Shown here: positions 12,075 through 25,800 of the stretch, piece by piece
Position numbering within the stretch: the first letter of the stretch is position 1
How the letters are laid out: each line of letters begins with the position of its first letter
Assembly (NCBI GenBank): GCA_963854835.1
Contig: OY978528.1
Location: forward strand, 34,145,335 to 34,209,334
Reading direction: 5' to 3'
Source: Megamerina dolium
Lineage: Eukaryota > Arthropoda > Insecta > Diptera > Megamerinidae
DNA length: 64,000 nucleotides
Program-made: the position numbers and the translations under genes
The notes under the pieces: generated by a model
The model's input: only the letters and a program-made list of their open reading frames with translations
Databases searched by the model: none
What the model was told of the DNA's origin: nothing

Positions 12075-12875
12075 CCGTTATCCCTAATTCCAGTGACACT
12101 GTATAGCTCCCGATGTGCTGTGAGTAGATGGGTAGAGTCTCTCCCCGCCGTTTAATACCGAACGGGATTTCAAACAAGGTGATTCGTTATCATGCGATTT
12201 CTGCAATCTTATTTTGGAGAAAATAATACGAGCTGTTGATCTAAGACATAATGTCACAATCTTCAACGAAAGTGTCATGCATTGACATGCTCAGCATGAA
12301 CACGAGAGCAGTCAGTGCAGAATTCTCAAAGTCGGAAAGAGAGTCGTAGTCCAATGGGTCTCACGGTGAACGAGGGCAAGACGAAGAACCTTGTGTCACT
12401 GTTGATAACTACACTTTTGATATAGTGCAGGACGTTGTCTATCTTGGAAGCAGCATTAACACCAGTAATGACGTCAGCCTGGATATATTGCGAAGTGTCA
12501 CTCTTGCTAATAGGTGCTACTTTGAGATAAGAAATCGAATTGAGAAGTCGAGCCCTCTCTCGAGAAACGAAAACCTTACATATGGCGCTAAGCCCTCAAT
12601 CTTTTCCACCTCCTATGAAAGAATGCTTGAAGTTTTCGAGAGAAAAGTCCTACGCAAAATCTTTGGTGCTATTTGCGTTGGTGGCGATTATCGAATAAGG
12701 TGCTGTATGAGCTGTATACTGACACCGACATAGTAAAGTCTATAAAAATTCAGCGGTTCGACGTCATGTCGAATTAATGGAAGAACATGCTGCAGCTAAA
12801 AAGGTGTTATATTCGGAATCAACTGATGGACGACGAAGAAGAGGCAGATTTAACTTCCGGTAGGAAGTCCGGTAC
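12075..12875 (+). pseudogene. degenerate LINE fragment (copy 2)
   Basis: The + strand carries the same LINE as 8291-9398. Matching blocks include the motif B region near 12175, NEGKTK near 12370, VYLGSSINTSNDVSLDI at 12437-12487, ERMLEVFERKVLRKIFGAIC at 12620-12680, and the GRRRRG-rich tail near 12830. Several frameshifts and small deletions separate these blocks and the catalytic YADD is destroyed. It is older than copy 1. No target-site duplication was found. Confidence 0.85.
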
Positions 12876-13726
12876 TACTATGAAGCAAACCGAGGAATGA
12901 ATATTTTTAAACATTGAATTGTATTAGGACCACTCTATATTAACAGCTTTGGTTAGTTTAGCGAGTGAGCGCAGGATAAGGATATAAACATGGTACCACA
13001 ATGAACATTTTTCCTATTATAATACATTTGATTTACTATGGCAAATGGATAATTTTACATTCATCTCATTCATTTGCTTGATCAAATGTCTAGTTTCGGA
13101 TCTTGTGTTAAGGTATACCCGTACTCGTTTTTGTACCTTTCTGAATGCCGGTACACCTTTCTTTATTAATATAATTTTTCTATATTTTTGTTTTCTTAAA
13201 TTCTCATACTCTTCATATTGCTGCTTTTGTTGTCGTTGTTGTTATTGTTGAACAGTTTATTTTAAACGAGTGTTAATAAAACAGAACATTAATAAAATGA
13301 AAGTCATGTTTCAGGTTAATAACATCACCATCAGCGCACGAGTAACAGCAAATCAATGATTGTACATACATTTATGCATACCTACTTATATGATTTTGAG
13401 TGATCTACATATAGTATATTCATGCTATATTATATGTATGTTGTAGTGCTGCTGTAGCATTGATGGCACATTTTTGATAAATGATTTAAACTGATGTTAA
13501 TTGGTTAAACATGTTTTACACTACCGCATTTAAATGAGATGTGTCAATAAAGTAAAAGCAAACGTTAAGTACCTGCACAAATGACTGCTAAATAATAGAA
13601 ATACTTTCCCTAACTACATGTTATGAAAATACAATATAAAGTTTATAGTATCATAATTTTTTTTAAATTATTATTGTTTTATATTGGTTAATGGTAATGC
13701 ATTTATTTCTTATTCTTTTTTTTCAG
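12876..13726. other. upstream flank of the tetraspanin, no element assigned
   Basis: AT-rich sequence. It should contain an intron and, further up, a non-coding first exon or promoter of the tetraspanin, but no promoter motif could be fixed. Confidence 0.4.
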
Positions 13727-13859
13727 TATTTTTTTTATCCTTCGATCAGTGTCGAGTGGTAGCAGTAGTATATTCAAGAATTAGAACGACAAAATGAGTT
13801 CAGGCTGTTGCGTTTGGATTGCTAAATATGCATTGTGCTTATTTAATTTTGTTTTTTTC
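13727..13859 (+). CDS. tetraspanin exon with 5'UTR and first coding part
   Basis: A pyrimidine-rich tract ending in CAG at 13724-13726 suggests an acceptor, so an upstream non-coding exon is likely. Coding starts at 13794: MSSGCCVWIAKYALCLFNFV, then FF. The donor is GTAAGT after 13859. It encodes the cytoplasmic N-terminus with a palmitoylatable CC pair and the first half of TM1. Confidence 0.88.
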
Positions 13860-16800
13860 GTAAGTATATAAGGAATTTACTTAAATATGTATGTGTACTA
13901 GAAACTATGGTTCATTACAACGTTTTTTTTTCGCCATACTAACTTGATTCACAAATTTATAATTGCTTGGAAAGTGTTCTGTGTAAATTCTAGAAATTAA
14001 TTTTCCATTTATGATTTAAAACTTTTCAAAATGCCATTATTCTTATCATGCTGCAATGTCTTGGTGCCCTGTTTGATTATCAAACAATTTCCAATTCTAC
14101 TAAGATTTGTTGGTCATTTTTGATGCTTTTACACTATGCATAGTAGAGAAAGCGTAAACAGCAGGTTTGAATGCCTGTTTGCATGGCACGCTGCCAACAA
14201 ATAGTTATTACTTTATTTCGAACATTTTATTTTACAATACGTAATTGCGCATTGTAATAGCGACAGCAACACTGTAATTTTATTTCTATAACACTGTTGG
14301 TCAAGCATGTAATATACTAAATTAAATGCGTTCATTGACTTTCTTGAGTATACTTACTTATTGTAGTAACAATTTATTATTAGTATTTTAGTCATTTTTA
14401 TTAACGTATATGATAATGATTATTATTCAAACTTTCAGATAATTGGCACAATAGCACTTGGCACCGGCATCTGGTTGGCTGTGGATAAAGCATCATTAAT
14501 TGCTTTACTGAAGATAGTCGAAAGTGAAAATGTTAATGTGAGTATTAAATCAATATACCTATACTTATTTACATACAATATACCATACATATATTTATGT
14601 GCATCCTCCATATATGTGTACACATCTAGTCTTAGTATATTTCAGTGCACATTATAAAAATAGTATATAAGTATGTATTACTTTGGCTGAAAAGTTTTTA
14701 GATTTTTTAATAGGTGGCGCCACTAGAAAATGTGGAAATCGTCAAGCAAGTGCATCGAATCGATCTGAATAATCGAAAAGTGAAGTTCTGGGGGTTAGCT
14801 GAGGCAGTGGGTATTTCAAAAGAATGGGTGCGTTGCTGATTCTCGACCAAAAACGAGCAGCGCAATCGAGCAGACTTTTTTCGGCGTTTTGTGACGATGG
14901 ATGAAACCAATAGGTAGTCTATAGAGTGACTGGAAAGCCATGAACGCCGACTAAAGCAACCAAAGAACCAATGCTCGAGATGAACATGGCAGAATCTTTA
15001 TCGATAATCTGCACAAGGGAATAACATTAACAGGAGCGTATTTTGCAGCATTATTGAACAAACTTAACGACGAAATAAAGAAAAAACGTAACATCATGAT
15101 AATGCACCGCCACTAATGCAAATTAGACCAATTATGATTCGAGTTGGTTGAGCACGCACCGTTTCCTCCAGACTTGGCTCCCAGTGGCCGTTATCTGTTT
15201 CCAAATATCCAAGGAAAGAGATTCAAGTTGAATAAGAGAGTTATCGCGAAATTCGAGTCGTATTTCCAAGGCTTGGATGTTTGGTACTACACAAAGGGCA
15301 TCGGAATGTTGGAAACTCGCCGTACCAAGTGTATTGCACTCAAAGGCAACTATGTTGAGGAATAAATATAACTAAAAAAATGCTTGTTTTCATTATGAAC
15401 CTCAGGACTTTTCGGCCCATGTAGTACGTACATATTTATGACAATATTTTTTCCCGCCAATGTCGTTAGCTTTCATTAATTAAGAAAATTGGTTTTTTAT
15501 GTTTATAAACATAAATCATAGGCATATATGTATGTATGTACATTTGTGTTATATGTACGGCGACCAGACGTTTTACCATTTACGTCATTTATCAAAATGG
15601 CCTGCATAATTTTTGGAGAAATTATAAATGTGCTTTTTTTTTGGGAAAGCAGCCAGGCCAATGATGCAGTTAAAGCAATTGAAATATTTTTTATACTATA
15701 ATTTTTAAATAGTTAAGCCTTGATAAAGAAATTAGTGCAACCTGTGCGAAGATTTAAATGTTAACGCCCCTTTCTCCCTATGGAAAAGTTCTCCGGTAAG
15801 GGAAATAAAGTATCGAATTTATCATGAAAGATAAATTCGATCAAAAATTGAGAAAAATTCACATTCACACTTGAGATTTATGTATTTTCGTAGTATTTGC
15901 TCAAAACTAGAAAAGCTTGAAACCACATTCGCATTGAAAAATGTATTACGCGTTTTGCTTTGGTACATATGTACATCTGGTCACTGTAATTATATGTGTA
16001 AATATATGTATCTATACATATACGTATGTGTCTTCATAGTAGGTTTTCCCCTTATTAGTTGTCACTTTGCGTGTCTAGCACTTTGCTTATCAAGATTTCG
16101 ATATTCCAATGCCTATAATGACCGTTGCTAATATTGTTGTTATTTGTGCTTTGCATAGCATTTCGTTATAAAGAAAGTAGTATGTATTTGTAAGCCAGTT
16201 TGATGTATTCTTAATATCCTTTGATAATCTGTAGGAAAATATTGTTAATGACACAATTTTTTATTGTTGAGTGGATGAATTTAATAAACTTAACCATCGT
16301 CCGATATTATGTATCGTCTAAAATATATTTTCTTTTCTATATATTTTTGTTTGAATATGAATATATTGATTCTTGCTTTTACAATAACATACATACACCT
16401 ATGTAAATGAGGGTTGTTGGATATATACCTATCCGCGAGTAGAGAAAAACTTCATTGTTAACGTTTATCCATTTGATCAATTATTTTTAAATTATTGAAA
16501 AAAAAAAACAATTTTTAGCAAACTTTTTGGCATTTTTGACTCAGATAATATATTCTTGATTCACCACCAGAAAATGTTTTTTAAATTTTTGTCGCGTACA
16601 TCCAGTATTGCCAATAGACAATTTACACAAAGAAATGAAGAATGTATAACTATTTTTCTTTTAACTGGATATATTTACGTCATACATATTCCAAAACTAA
16701 GTTAAAGTGATGTCACAAGGGTTCTGCCGTTCGGAACCGGCTAATAACTTTCTAAAGCTGTCCAAATTTAAAACGCACAACAGTATTGGAAAAGAATCTC

Positions 16801-19800
16801 GGTGGTAACGCAATGGGCCTTTTTGGCGTAAGTGTGTCCTCTCAGAGAGGGCAGCCACATAACCTAACCTAACCTATTCCAAAATCAGAATCGTTTCTAA
16901 AGGATACAATTTCTTCATAAATTTTCAAAAGAAGTATATATATTTTCGAAGCCATTTGTTCAGCTCTGCTGCATTGAAGGATAAAGCAATTTTTTTCTTC
17001 GCTAAATGTGAAAATTTAACCTACAAAATACAGTGTGATAATCAAGCCATAGCAATATTCGATCGCAATGGCTTTTACCATTTTTAAGGTAATCGATACG
17101 GAATATGTCGTATGCTTTTTGACAATTTCGACTATGTCATTTTTGACATAGAAAATATTAGTTTTCTTCAGCAATTTCATCTATCTTCAAACTTTGTGAT
17201 CTATGAACGCGAACACTAAACGAATATAATAAACGAAATACTTACATTAAAAGTACGTTTCAGTTAAGTCCTTATTTCAAAATAACATTAAACATTGGAT
17301 CGCGGCAACACCATTTAACTTTGCAGAAAGTCACTCAGATTACTAATATCAATTATTTTATCTATTTGATTGTCTGAATTGTTCGCATACGACTATGTAT
17401 ATCATTTAAAGCATTTTAAATGCTGAAGGTGTGAAATACAGGTAATTCTCATACCACCTCTTTATGCTTACATGTTGCATGCTTTTTAGTATTTCCGAGT
17501 TTTGTGTTATATTATTTGAATGATAAAGTTCAAAAACATAAACAAGCAATAGAATATATAGATATACGTATGCCTTATATGTATGTTAGGTAGATGAAAA
17601 TTATTCTGTATGAAGAAATTGATTAAGAGTTGACAAAAAAAAAATCAATTTGTAATTCTGAGCTGATGACATTCATTCAAAATAATAAGGTTCAAAATAA
17701 AAACAACGTTTCGACAATTGAAAATGAATTTCACACATATAACTTGCTCTGATGATGAGACAAAATACAACCAAACGTTGCAGTTATGTAGGTACTGACT
17801 TAAAATAGCACAACGAAAGCGAGAATTTTATGAGTTTTTTTTTAAAACAAATCAAATCAGCACGAATAGAATCATCATAAAATACATCAAGCAAACTTTT
17901 TGGGTGAGGCATCTTAATGTATATTATATGCTTGCCTTTTGCTTGTTCCCTTCAATATAACATATCCTTTCCACACGCACACACACACACATAAAAAAGG
18001 GTAAAAAACAATCATACTTACAGACAATCATACTTACATACATTATTTATTGCGAGCTCATATTTGAGAATATGTTCACTGACTTGTCAATACATATGTG
18101 AACTGTTAATACCCCTTTGTCACTTATTCATGTATCGTAGTAAGAGACATTTCATACAAATTGCTGGACATCAGATATCATGATTGTACAGTAATAGAAA
18201 ATGCTTGTCTTGATTGAAATAAAACATTGAAAATAATTACATATATATGTATGTACATACTTAGATACATACAACATAAAAAATGACAACCATCAATTGT
18301 CACACCACACAAATTGGTCAATGAACTAAGCAACTAGTAGTATGTAGTAATATTAGACAAGTAAATAAGTCTATGTAAGAACTTGTGTATATTTGTACGT
18401 ACATAAAAGCTCTTACAAAAGTTCTGAAAAAAACGCTTAATAGTTGTAATTATAATTATTTGTTTTTTTTTTTCTCTTAATAGCATACAATAGCGTTTGT
18501 TGTATTTAACTAAATACATGCAATAACAAATTATAATGTTGTGAACTTTCTTAATATGCATAAGTATAACTACGGATGAACGTTAGCAACATTTTTAATT
18601 GATGACTCATTAAATTAAAATACATATTATTTCTTTTGATTTGTATTATTTCCATTGTTTTTATTTAATTTGTTTATTTGTTCTATAATTCACTGCCATA
18701 AATTCTTATGAGAAATTTATTTCAATACTCAATTACCAACAACAGTAGCGGATTCTAATTGTGAGCAAAAAAAATTGCTTTGGGTAGACTAACATTTCGA
18801 AATTAAAAATGTATTTTCTCGTATTTTCTATATGGGAAAGTTTGAGTTGGTATATGTTAGGTTCGTGTAGCCGCCCTCTCAATGAGAAAGGTAACCTAGG
18901 CTAAAAGATTTTTTTGTGTGATACCATGAGGAATGTTATACCTGCCGTTTACTCATAGAACCAAAATGTTCTTTCGCGAAATTGAGGAGGTTGGTAATAA
19001 CAATATCTTTCAATGAGGTCATCTAGATCAACGTTGGGTAACACGGCCCGCGAAATCTTAAAATAAATGTTTCACCTGTCTAAGAATTTTATAAAAGAAG
19101 CGCTGAAGTATTTCCAAACTTAGTTGATAATGCAAAGTAGATTTATTCTTTATTTGGCACAATATATCGATGTGAACAGTGGTTCTCCAAGATGAAATAC
19201 TTGAAATCGAAGTACAGAATTAAAATAACCGATACGCATTTGGAAAACGATAATTCATAATTTTTTCACTTCATTTATTGCTTTATGATAGTCGTTTTTT
19301 CCAATGCTTTTTATGTTGTCGAAAACAATACCGAAATAAATCATGTTCATAATTGTAGATTTAAAAATTATAGGATCAAAGAAGGTGTTATTTAACTGCT
19401 ACGGTCTGCGGGTAAAACGTAAAGTTTACTCTGGCCCATCTTATAAAAATATTGCCCACCCTTGATCTAGATAAAATATTATTTTCGCTTTCTTGATAAG
19501 CCGAGTGATGATCTCACGTTCCTTTAAGTCTCTGCAGCTTTTGCAAAAGTTAAGTTCAAGGTGGCTCAGACTCGATTCCTCTACATGAGTTCCGACAAGG
19601 AAGTGAGCTCAGCTACAACGCCTTCGAACTTAGTGAAAGTAAGGTGGAGAATTCAAACTTATTGACTCCAAGGCGTGCTCAATATTTGGTCTTGTGCTTT
19701 GACTTACTCCTCCATTGTTATAAAGATTAACTGACACATTACCTGCTGACCATGGAATACGTAGAGTAAAGGTCGAACACGATAACTTTTTAAACTAAAC

Positions 19801-22800
19801 ATTTCTCCAGCGTTGAATCCTATTTCTCACTCAGTGGAACCGTAAATAAGTAAAAATGTATTAAAGCTCCTGCTGTTTTTGCAAAAATGACTATGGCGTC
19901 TCTAAGGTTACTATCAATCCTCAGCTCTATGTTCATATAGTGAAAAAACGTTTTTCACCTGGACCTGGACAACACGTAGTCGGACAAGACATCGCTATAA
20001 TTCATACAGCATGACCCATTATGGCCCCATTACAAGATTTTCCGTGTAATACAATTTCAAGATTTGGCGATGCACCCGGCTTTTCATTCGTAGTTTGCCG
20101 CTTACTGATTGGATAGCATTTACATTACAAAATGATGTATTATAGATATGTAACATATATAAAAAGGGAAAGCACATTTATATTTATGAATGTAAATGAA
20201 ACTACTTGTAGCTAAGTGTACGAAGTAGTTTCATTATATTTAATTATGCTTTTGACTATATGCGGTATTATAATTCTTTTTATTTTAAGTTCGCGTTGCT
20301 TTTAAAAAGTGTATTACGTTCTGTATAAATGTCCGACAACTCACATTCTGTCTATTAACTTGAAATTGTACTTGAATTTAATTTTGAAATTATTTGTACT
20401 TACATTTATTCACTTTCATTTTAGCAATTCACGCAGCCAAAGGTCATTGAACAGATGGCATATGTGTTGTGTATCATCGGCGCTATTATGTTTGTCATGA
20501 GTTTCCTGGGTTATTGTGGTGCGATACGAGAGTCACGTTGTATGTTAACAGCGGTAAGTTACACACTATAATCATTCATTTTTCCTTTTCTTTTTATATT
20601 ATTTTTATACCCTGCATAATGCAATATGCATGGTATATTCATTTCGGTCAGATGTTTGTGTCCACTTGAAGGAATCTCCGGAGATATAGACATGGATATA
20701 TATTCGTGATCAGCGTCGATTAAATTTTCGATTTAACGATGTCCGTCCGTCCGTCCGTCTGTCTGTCACCTGGCTGGTTCGCACGATAACTTGAGTAAAT
20801 ATTGAGCTATTTCGATGAAATTTGGCATAAGTAATCTATGATCCAAGGGTACGGAGGGGATTGATATTGGGCATGATCGGTCAATAACCACGCCCACACC
20901 AAGCATTCAAAGCGACTAACCTCGAAATTTTCAAAATCTTTAACTTGCTATAACTCACATAATATACCACTTGGGACAACAATATTTTGCACATAGAGTT
21001 ATATTATACTACTATATAACCTCGCCAAAACTGGGTGAGCCACGCCTACTTTCTAGCGTAGCTCCCATACAAAGTGTCTGTACTTCTTTTAAATTGAAAC
21101 TGCTGTAACTTCTACAATCTTCTGTCTAGAATAACCATAATTGACACTTAGATTAACACGGCAGTCAAAAATAATATGGCAGAAAATCAATGTGCCACGC
21201 CCACTCCTTTTTGGGTCTCCCATACAAAGTTGCGGAAATTAAAAAAAATGTTACCGGTTATAACTTGCAAACTATTCAGCCTAGAATAACGAGATTTAAG
21301 GTGTGGATTAGTATTGTACGAGCAACTAGGCTCACAGAAAATGGGCGCACCACGCCCACTGTTTATCGTAGCCCCCATACAAATTTTAAATTGAAACAGC
21401 TGTAACTTAGGCAATCTTATGTCTACAATAACCATAATTGACACTTAAATTAATATCGTAGTCGGAAATAATCTGGCAAAAAATCAGCGTACCACGCCCA
21501 CTTCTTATTGGGGCTCCCATACAAAGTTGAGGAAATTAAACAAAAATGTTAACCACCATAACTTAGAAACTATTCAACGTAGGACACCAAATTTAAGGTG
21601 TGGATTAACATTGAAAAATTAATTGGATTTACTAGAAAGTGGTAAGCCACGCCCACTTTTTATCTTAAAATCCTTTTACTTCGTCAAAGTCAACCATATT
21701 TCGGGTGTAAATTAGTAGTATATGCAAAAATTGTTTCTCGAAAAGTGGAAATAAAAGAAAAGTTGGATATTCGAGTAAACTTTTTATATATAAATCTACA
21801 TATGCAGGGTATAGTTTGGTCGGCCCTAGCCGACTGTAAGGAGATTTTTTTTTCTTTCTTTTCTTACATATTGCAATACTAGTTTGCAATGAATGCATGG
21901 TTTGTGTTGGTAAAAGAGAAAGAAACTTGTTTAGCCCATATATACATATTTTGTATAAGCAAAATGCGAAAATTTTGAAGAAAAATGTTTTTTTATTGGG
22001 CCAGAAATTAATGAAAAATATTACAGACTTTTTCATACTTTTTGTTTATTTTAATTTATAGATTACATCCAATAAGTAATATGGAAACATGGAAATCTCT
22101 TAATATTATATTTCAGAAAATAGCAAAGAAAAGATACATATCGCTCTTTATATATCTTTTTTTCTGACAATATATTTCATCTCGAATCGCGTTAAGTATT
22201 TTACTATCAAAAATATTTTATTCGATTCAATTGCTTTAGCTAAAGCCCTAAATTCTTATTTAATAAAAAAATATTTTACAAGTTTTTCTTAGAAATATCA
22301 CTGAACAGCAGATTTCAAGTATTTATTCGATCATCTTATCTGGCAGTCACAATTTGCCAAAAATGCTTCTTAAAATATCTCTGTGACAAAACTAAGTTAA
22401 AGTAATATCACAAAGGTTCTGCAGTTCGGAACCGGCTAATATAATTAGGTCCATTCTAATGCTGTCGGTGGTATTACAATGGGCCTTTCTGGCCTAAGTT
22501 TGTCCTCTCAGAGAGAGGGCAGCCACATAACCTCACCTAAACTATCTTGACTATAACTGCAGGACATTGTATTCAGAAAATATTAAATAGACTTCAGAAA
22601 ATTTAGAAAATAATTCTAAAACTTACTTAAACTACGAAAAAGCCAGGGTTTTGGGTTTTGGATGTTTATGAGAATTTACACTCTTGAAAATACATCACTA
22701 CTTTGAAATCCAGTACTCGTATGACCACATAATATAAAAGAAGACAAAAAAAGTACAAACGTAAGAGAGCGGTATTATTAACGTACCTACATAATAATAA

Positions 22801-25800
22801 TTTATAATAAATCATAATATTACAAGTGTATATCATAGATGACGGCACCTTCAATGCACTCGCTACTCAATTTCAATTATTCAAGTACAATGGTAGCAAC
22901 GTGATAGCAGTACAGGTAAAACACCCAAAACACAACGGCAACAACAAAAAACAAAACAAAGTAATGATTACTATCGCTATGTTGACAACCAAAGGTGTCA
23001 TTGTTGTTGTGACCAATGCAAAGGGTGGTTTTTATACCCTGCATAATGCAATATGCATGGTATATTCATTTCGGTCAGATGTTTGTGTCCACTTGAAGGA
23101 ATCTCCGCGGATATAGACATAGATATATATTCGTGATCAGCGTCGATCAAATTTTCGATTTAACGATGTCCGTCCGTCCGTCCGTCCGTCAGTGTGTCAC
23201 CTGGTTGGTTCGCACGATAACTTGAGTAAATATTGAGATATTTCGACGAAATTTGGCACAAGTAACCTATGATCCAAGGGTACGGAGGGGATTGATATTG
23301 GGCATGATCGGTCAATAGCCACGCCTACACCAAGCATTCAAAGCGACTAACCTCGGAATTTTCAAAATATTTAACTTACTTTAACTCACACAATATACCA
23401 CCTGGGACAACAATATTTTGCACATAGAGTTATATTACACTACTAGATAACCTCGCCAAAAGTGGGTGAGCCATGCCTACTTTCTAGCGTAGCTCCCATA
23501 CAAAGTGTCTGTACTTCTTTTAAATTGAAACTGCTGTAACTTCTACAATCTTCTGTCTAGAATAACCATAATTGACATTTAGATTAACATGGCAGTGAGA
23601 AATAATACGGCAGAAAATCAGTGTGCCACGCCCACTCCTTTTTGGGTCTGCCATACAAGGTTGCGGAAATTAAAAAAAATGTTACCGGTTATAACTTGCA
23701 AACTATTCAGCGTAGAATAACGAGATTTAAGGTGTGGATTAGTATTGTACGAGCAACTAGGCTCACAGGAAATCGGCGCACCACGCCCACTGTTTATCGT
23801 AGCCCCCATACAAATTTTAAATTGAAACAGCTGTAACTTCGGCAATCTTCTGTCTAGAATAACCATAATTGACACTTAAATTAATATCGTAGTCGGAAAT
23901 AATCTGGCAGAAAATCATTATGCCACGCCCACTCCTTCTTGGGTCTCCCATACGAAGTTGCGGAAATTAAAAAAAAATATTACCGGTTATAACTTGCAAA
24001 CTATTCAGCGTAGAATAACGAGATTTAAGGTGTGAATTAGTATTGTACGAGCAATTAGGCTCACAGGAAATGAGCGCACCTCACCCACTGTTTATTGTAG
24101 CCCCCATACAAAATGACTGAAATTCTTTTAAATTGAAACAGCTGTAACTTCGGCAATCTTCTGTCTAGAATAACAATAATTGACACTTAAATTAATATCG
24201 TAGTCGGTAATAATCTGGCAGAAAATCATTATGCCACGCCCACTCCTTCTTGGGTCTCCCATACGAAGTTGCGGAAATTAAAAAAAAAACTATTACCGGT
24301 TATAACTTGCAAACTATTCAGCGTAGAATAACGAGATTAAAGGTGTTCATTAATATTGTACGAGCAACTAGGCTCACAGGAAATGAGCGCACCTCACCCA
24401 CTGTTTATTGTAGCCCCCATACAAAATGACTGAAATTCTTTTAAATTGAAACAGCTGTAACTTCGGCAATCTTCTGTCTAGAATAACAATAATTGACACT
24501 TAAATTAATATCGTAGTCGGTAATAATCTGGCAGAAAATCAGTGTGCCACGCCCACTCCTTCATGGGTCTCCCATACAAAGTCGAGGGAATTAAACTAAA
24601 ACTTTTAAGCTCCATAACTTACAAACCATTTAGCCTAGGACAACGAGATTTAAGGTGTGCATTAATATTGTACGAGCAACTAGGCTCACAGGAAATGAGC
24701 GCACCTCACCCACTGTTTATTGTAGCCCCCATACAAAATGACTGAAATTCTTTTAAATTGAAACAGCCGTAACTTCGGCAATCTTCTGTCTAGAGTAACC
24801 ATAATTGACACTTAGATTAATATGGTAGTCGAAATTAATATGGCACAAAATCAGTATGCCACGCCCACTCCTTCTTGGGTCTCCCATACGAAGTTGCGGA
24901 AATTAAAAAAAAATATTACCGGTTATAACTTGCAAACTATTCAGCGTAGAATAACGAGATTTAAGGTGTGAATTAGTATTGTACGAGCAATTAGGCTCAC
25001 AGGAAATGGGTGCGCTACGCCCACTGTTTTTTGTAGCCCCCATACAAAATGACTGAAATTCTTTAAAATGGAAACAGCCATACCTTCGGCAATCTTCTAT
25101 CTAGATTAACCATAATTCACACTTAGATTAATATCGTAGTCGGAAATAATCTGGCAAAAAATCAGCGTACCACGCCCACTTCTTATTGGGGCTCCCATAC
25201 AAAGTTGAGGAAATTAAACAAAAATTTTAACCGCCATAACTTCAAACTATTCAGCGTAGAACAACCGGATTGAAGGTGTGGATTAGTATTGTAAGAGCAA
25301 ATATACCCACAAAAAATGGGCCAGCCACGTCCATTGATAATAGTGGCTCCCATACAGGATGACTGAATGTCTTTTAAATTGAGATAGCTGCAACTTCTGC
25401 AATCTTCTGTCTACAACAATCATAATTAATACTTAGGTTAATATGGTAGTTGTACATAATCTGGCAAAAAATCAACATGCCACGCCCACTTATTATATAG
25501 CTCCCCTCATAACATACAAAGTACTTCGTCAAATTCAACCATATTTCGGGTGTAAATTAGTACTATATGCAAAAATTGTTTTTCAAAAAGTGGAAATAAA
25601 AGAAAGATATGGATATTCGAGTATACTTTTTATATATATATATATCTACATATGCAGGGTATAATTTGGTCGGCCCCAGCCGACTGTAAGGAGATTTTTT
25701 AAATGAATATTCGCATGAATATGAACAGGGAAATTGTATTAATTGTATTCTAAAAAACGCATTACATTCTGGGTGAGATATTCGCGTTTTTCGGTAAGTT

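Noticed and set aside
16861..16875. Internal telomere repeat
   Set aside because: Only three units, and it is the tail of a SINE.
21187..21444. Paired 70-85 codon frames repeated at 23618-23875 and 32818-33069
   Set aside because: They recur because the Helentron-like monomer recurs; both strands are open by chance and no protein is likely.
23400..25500. CRISPR-like array
   Set aside because: Long ~310-bp tandem monomers without unique spacers, inside a eukaryotic mobile element.
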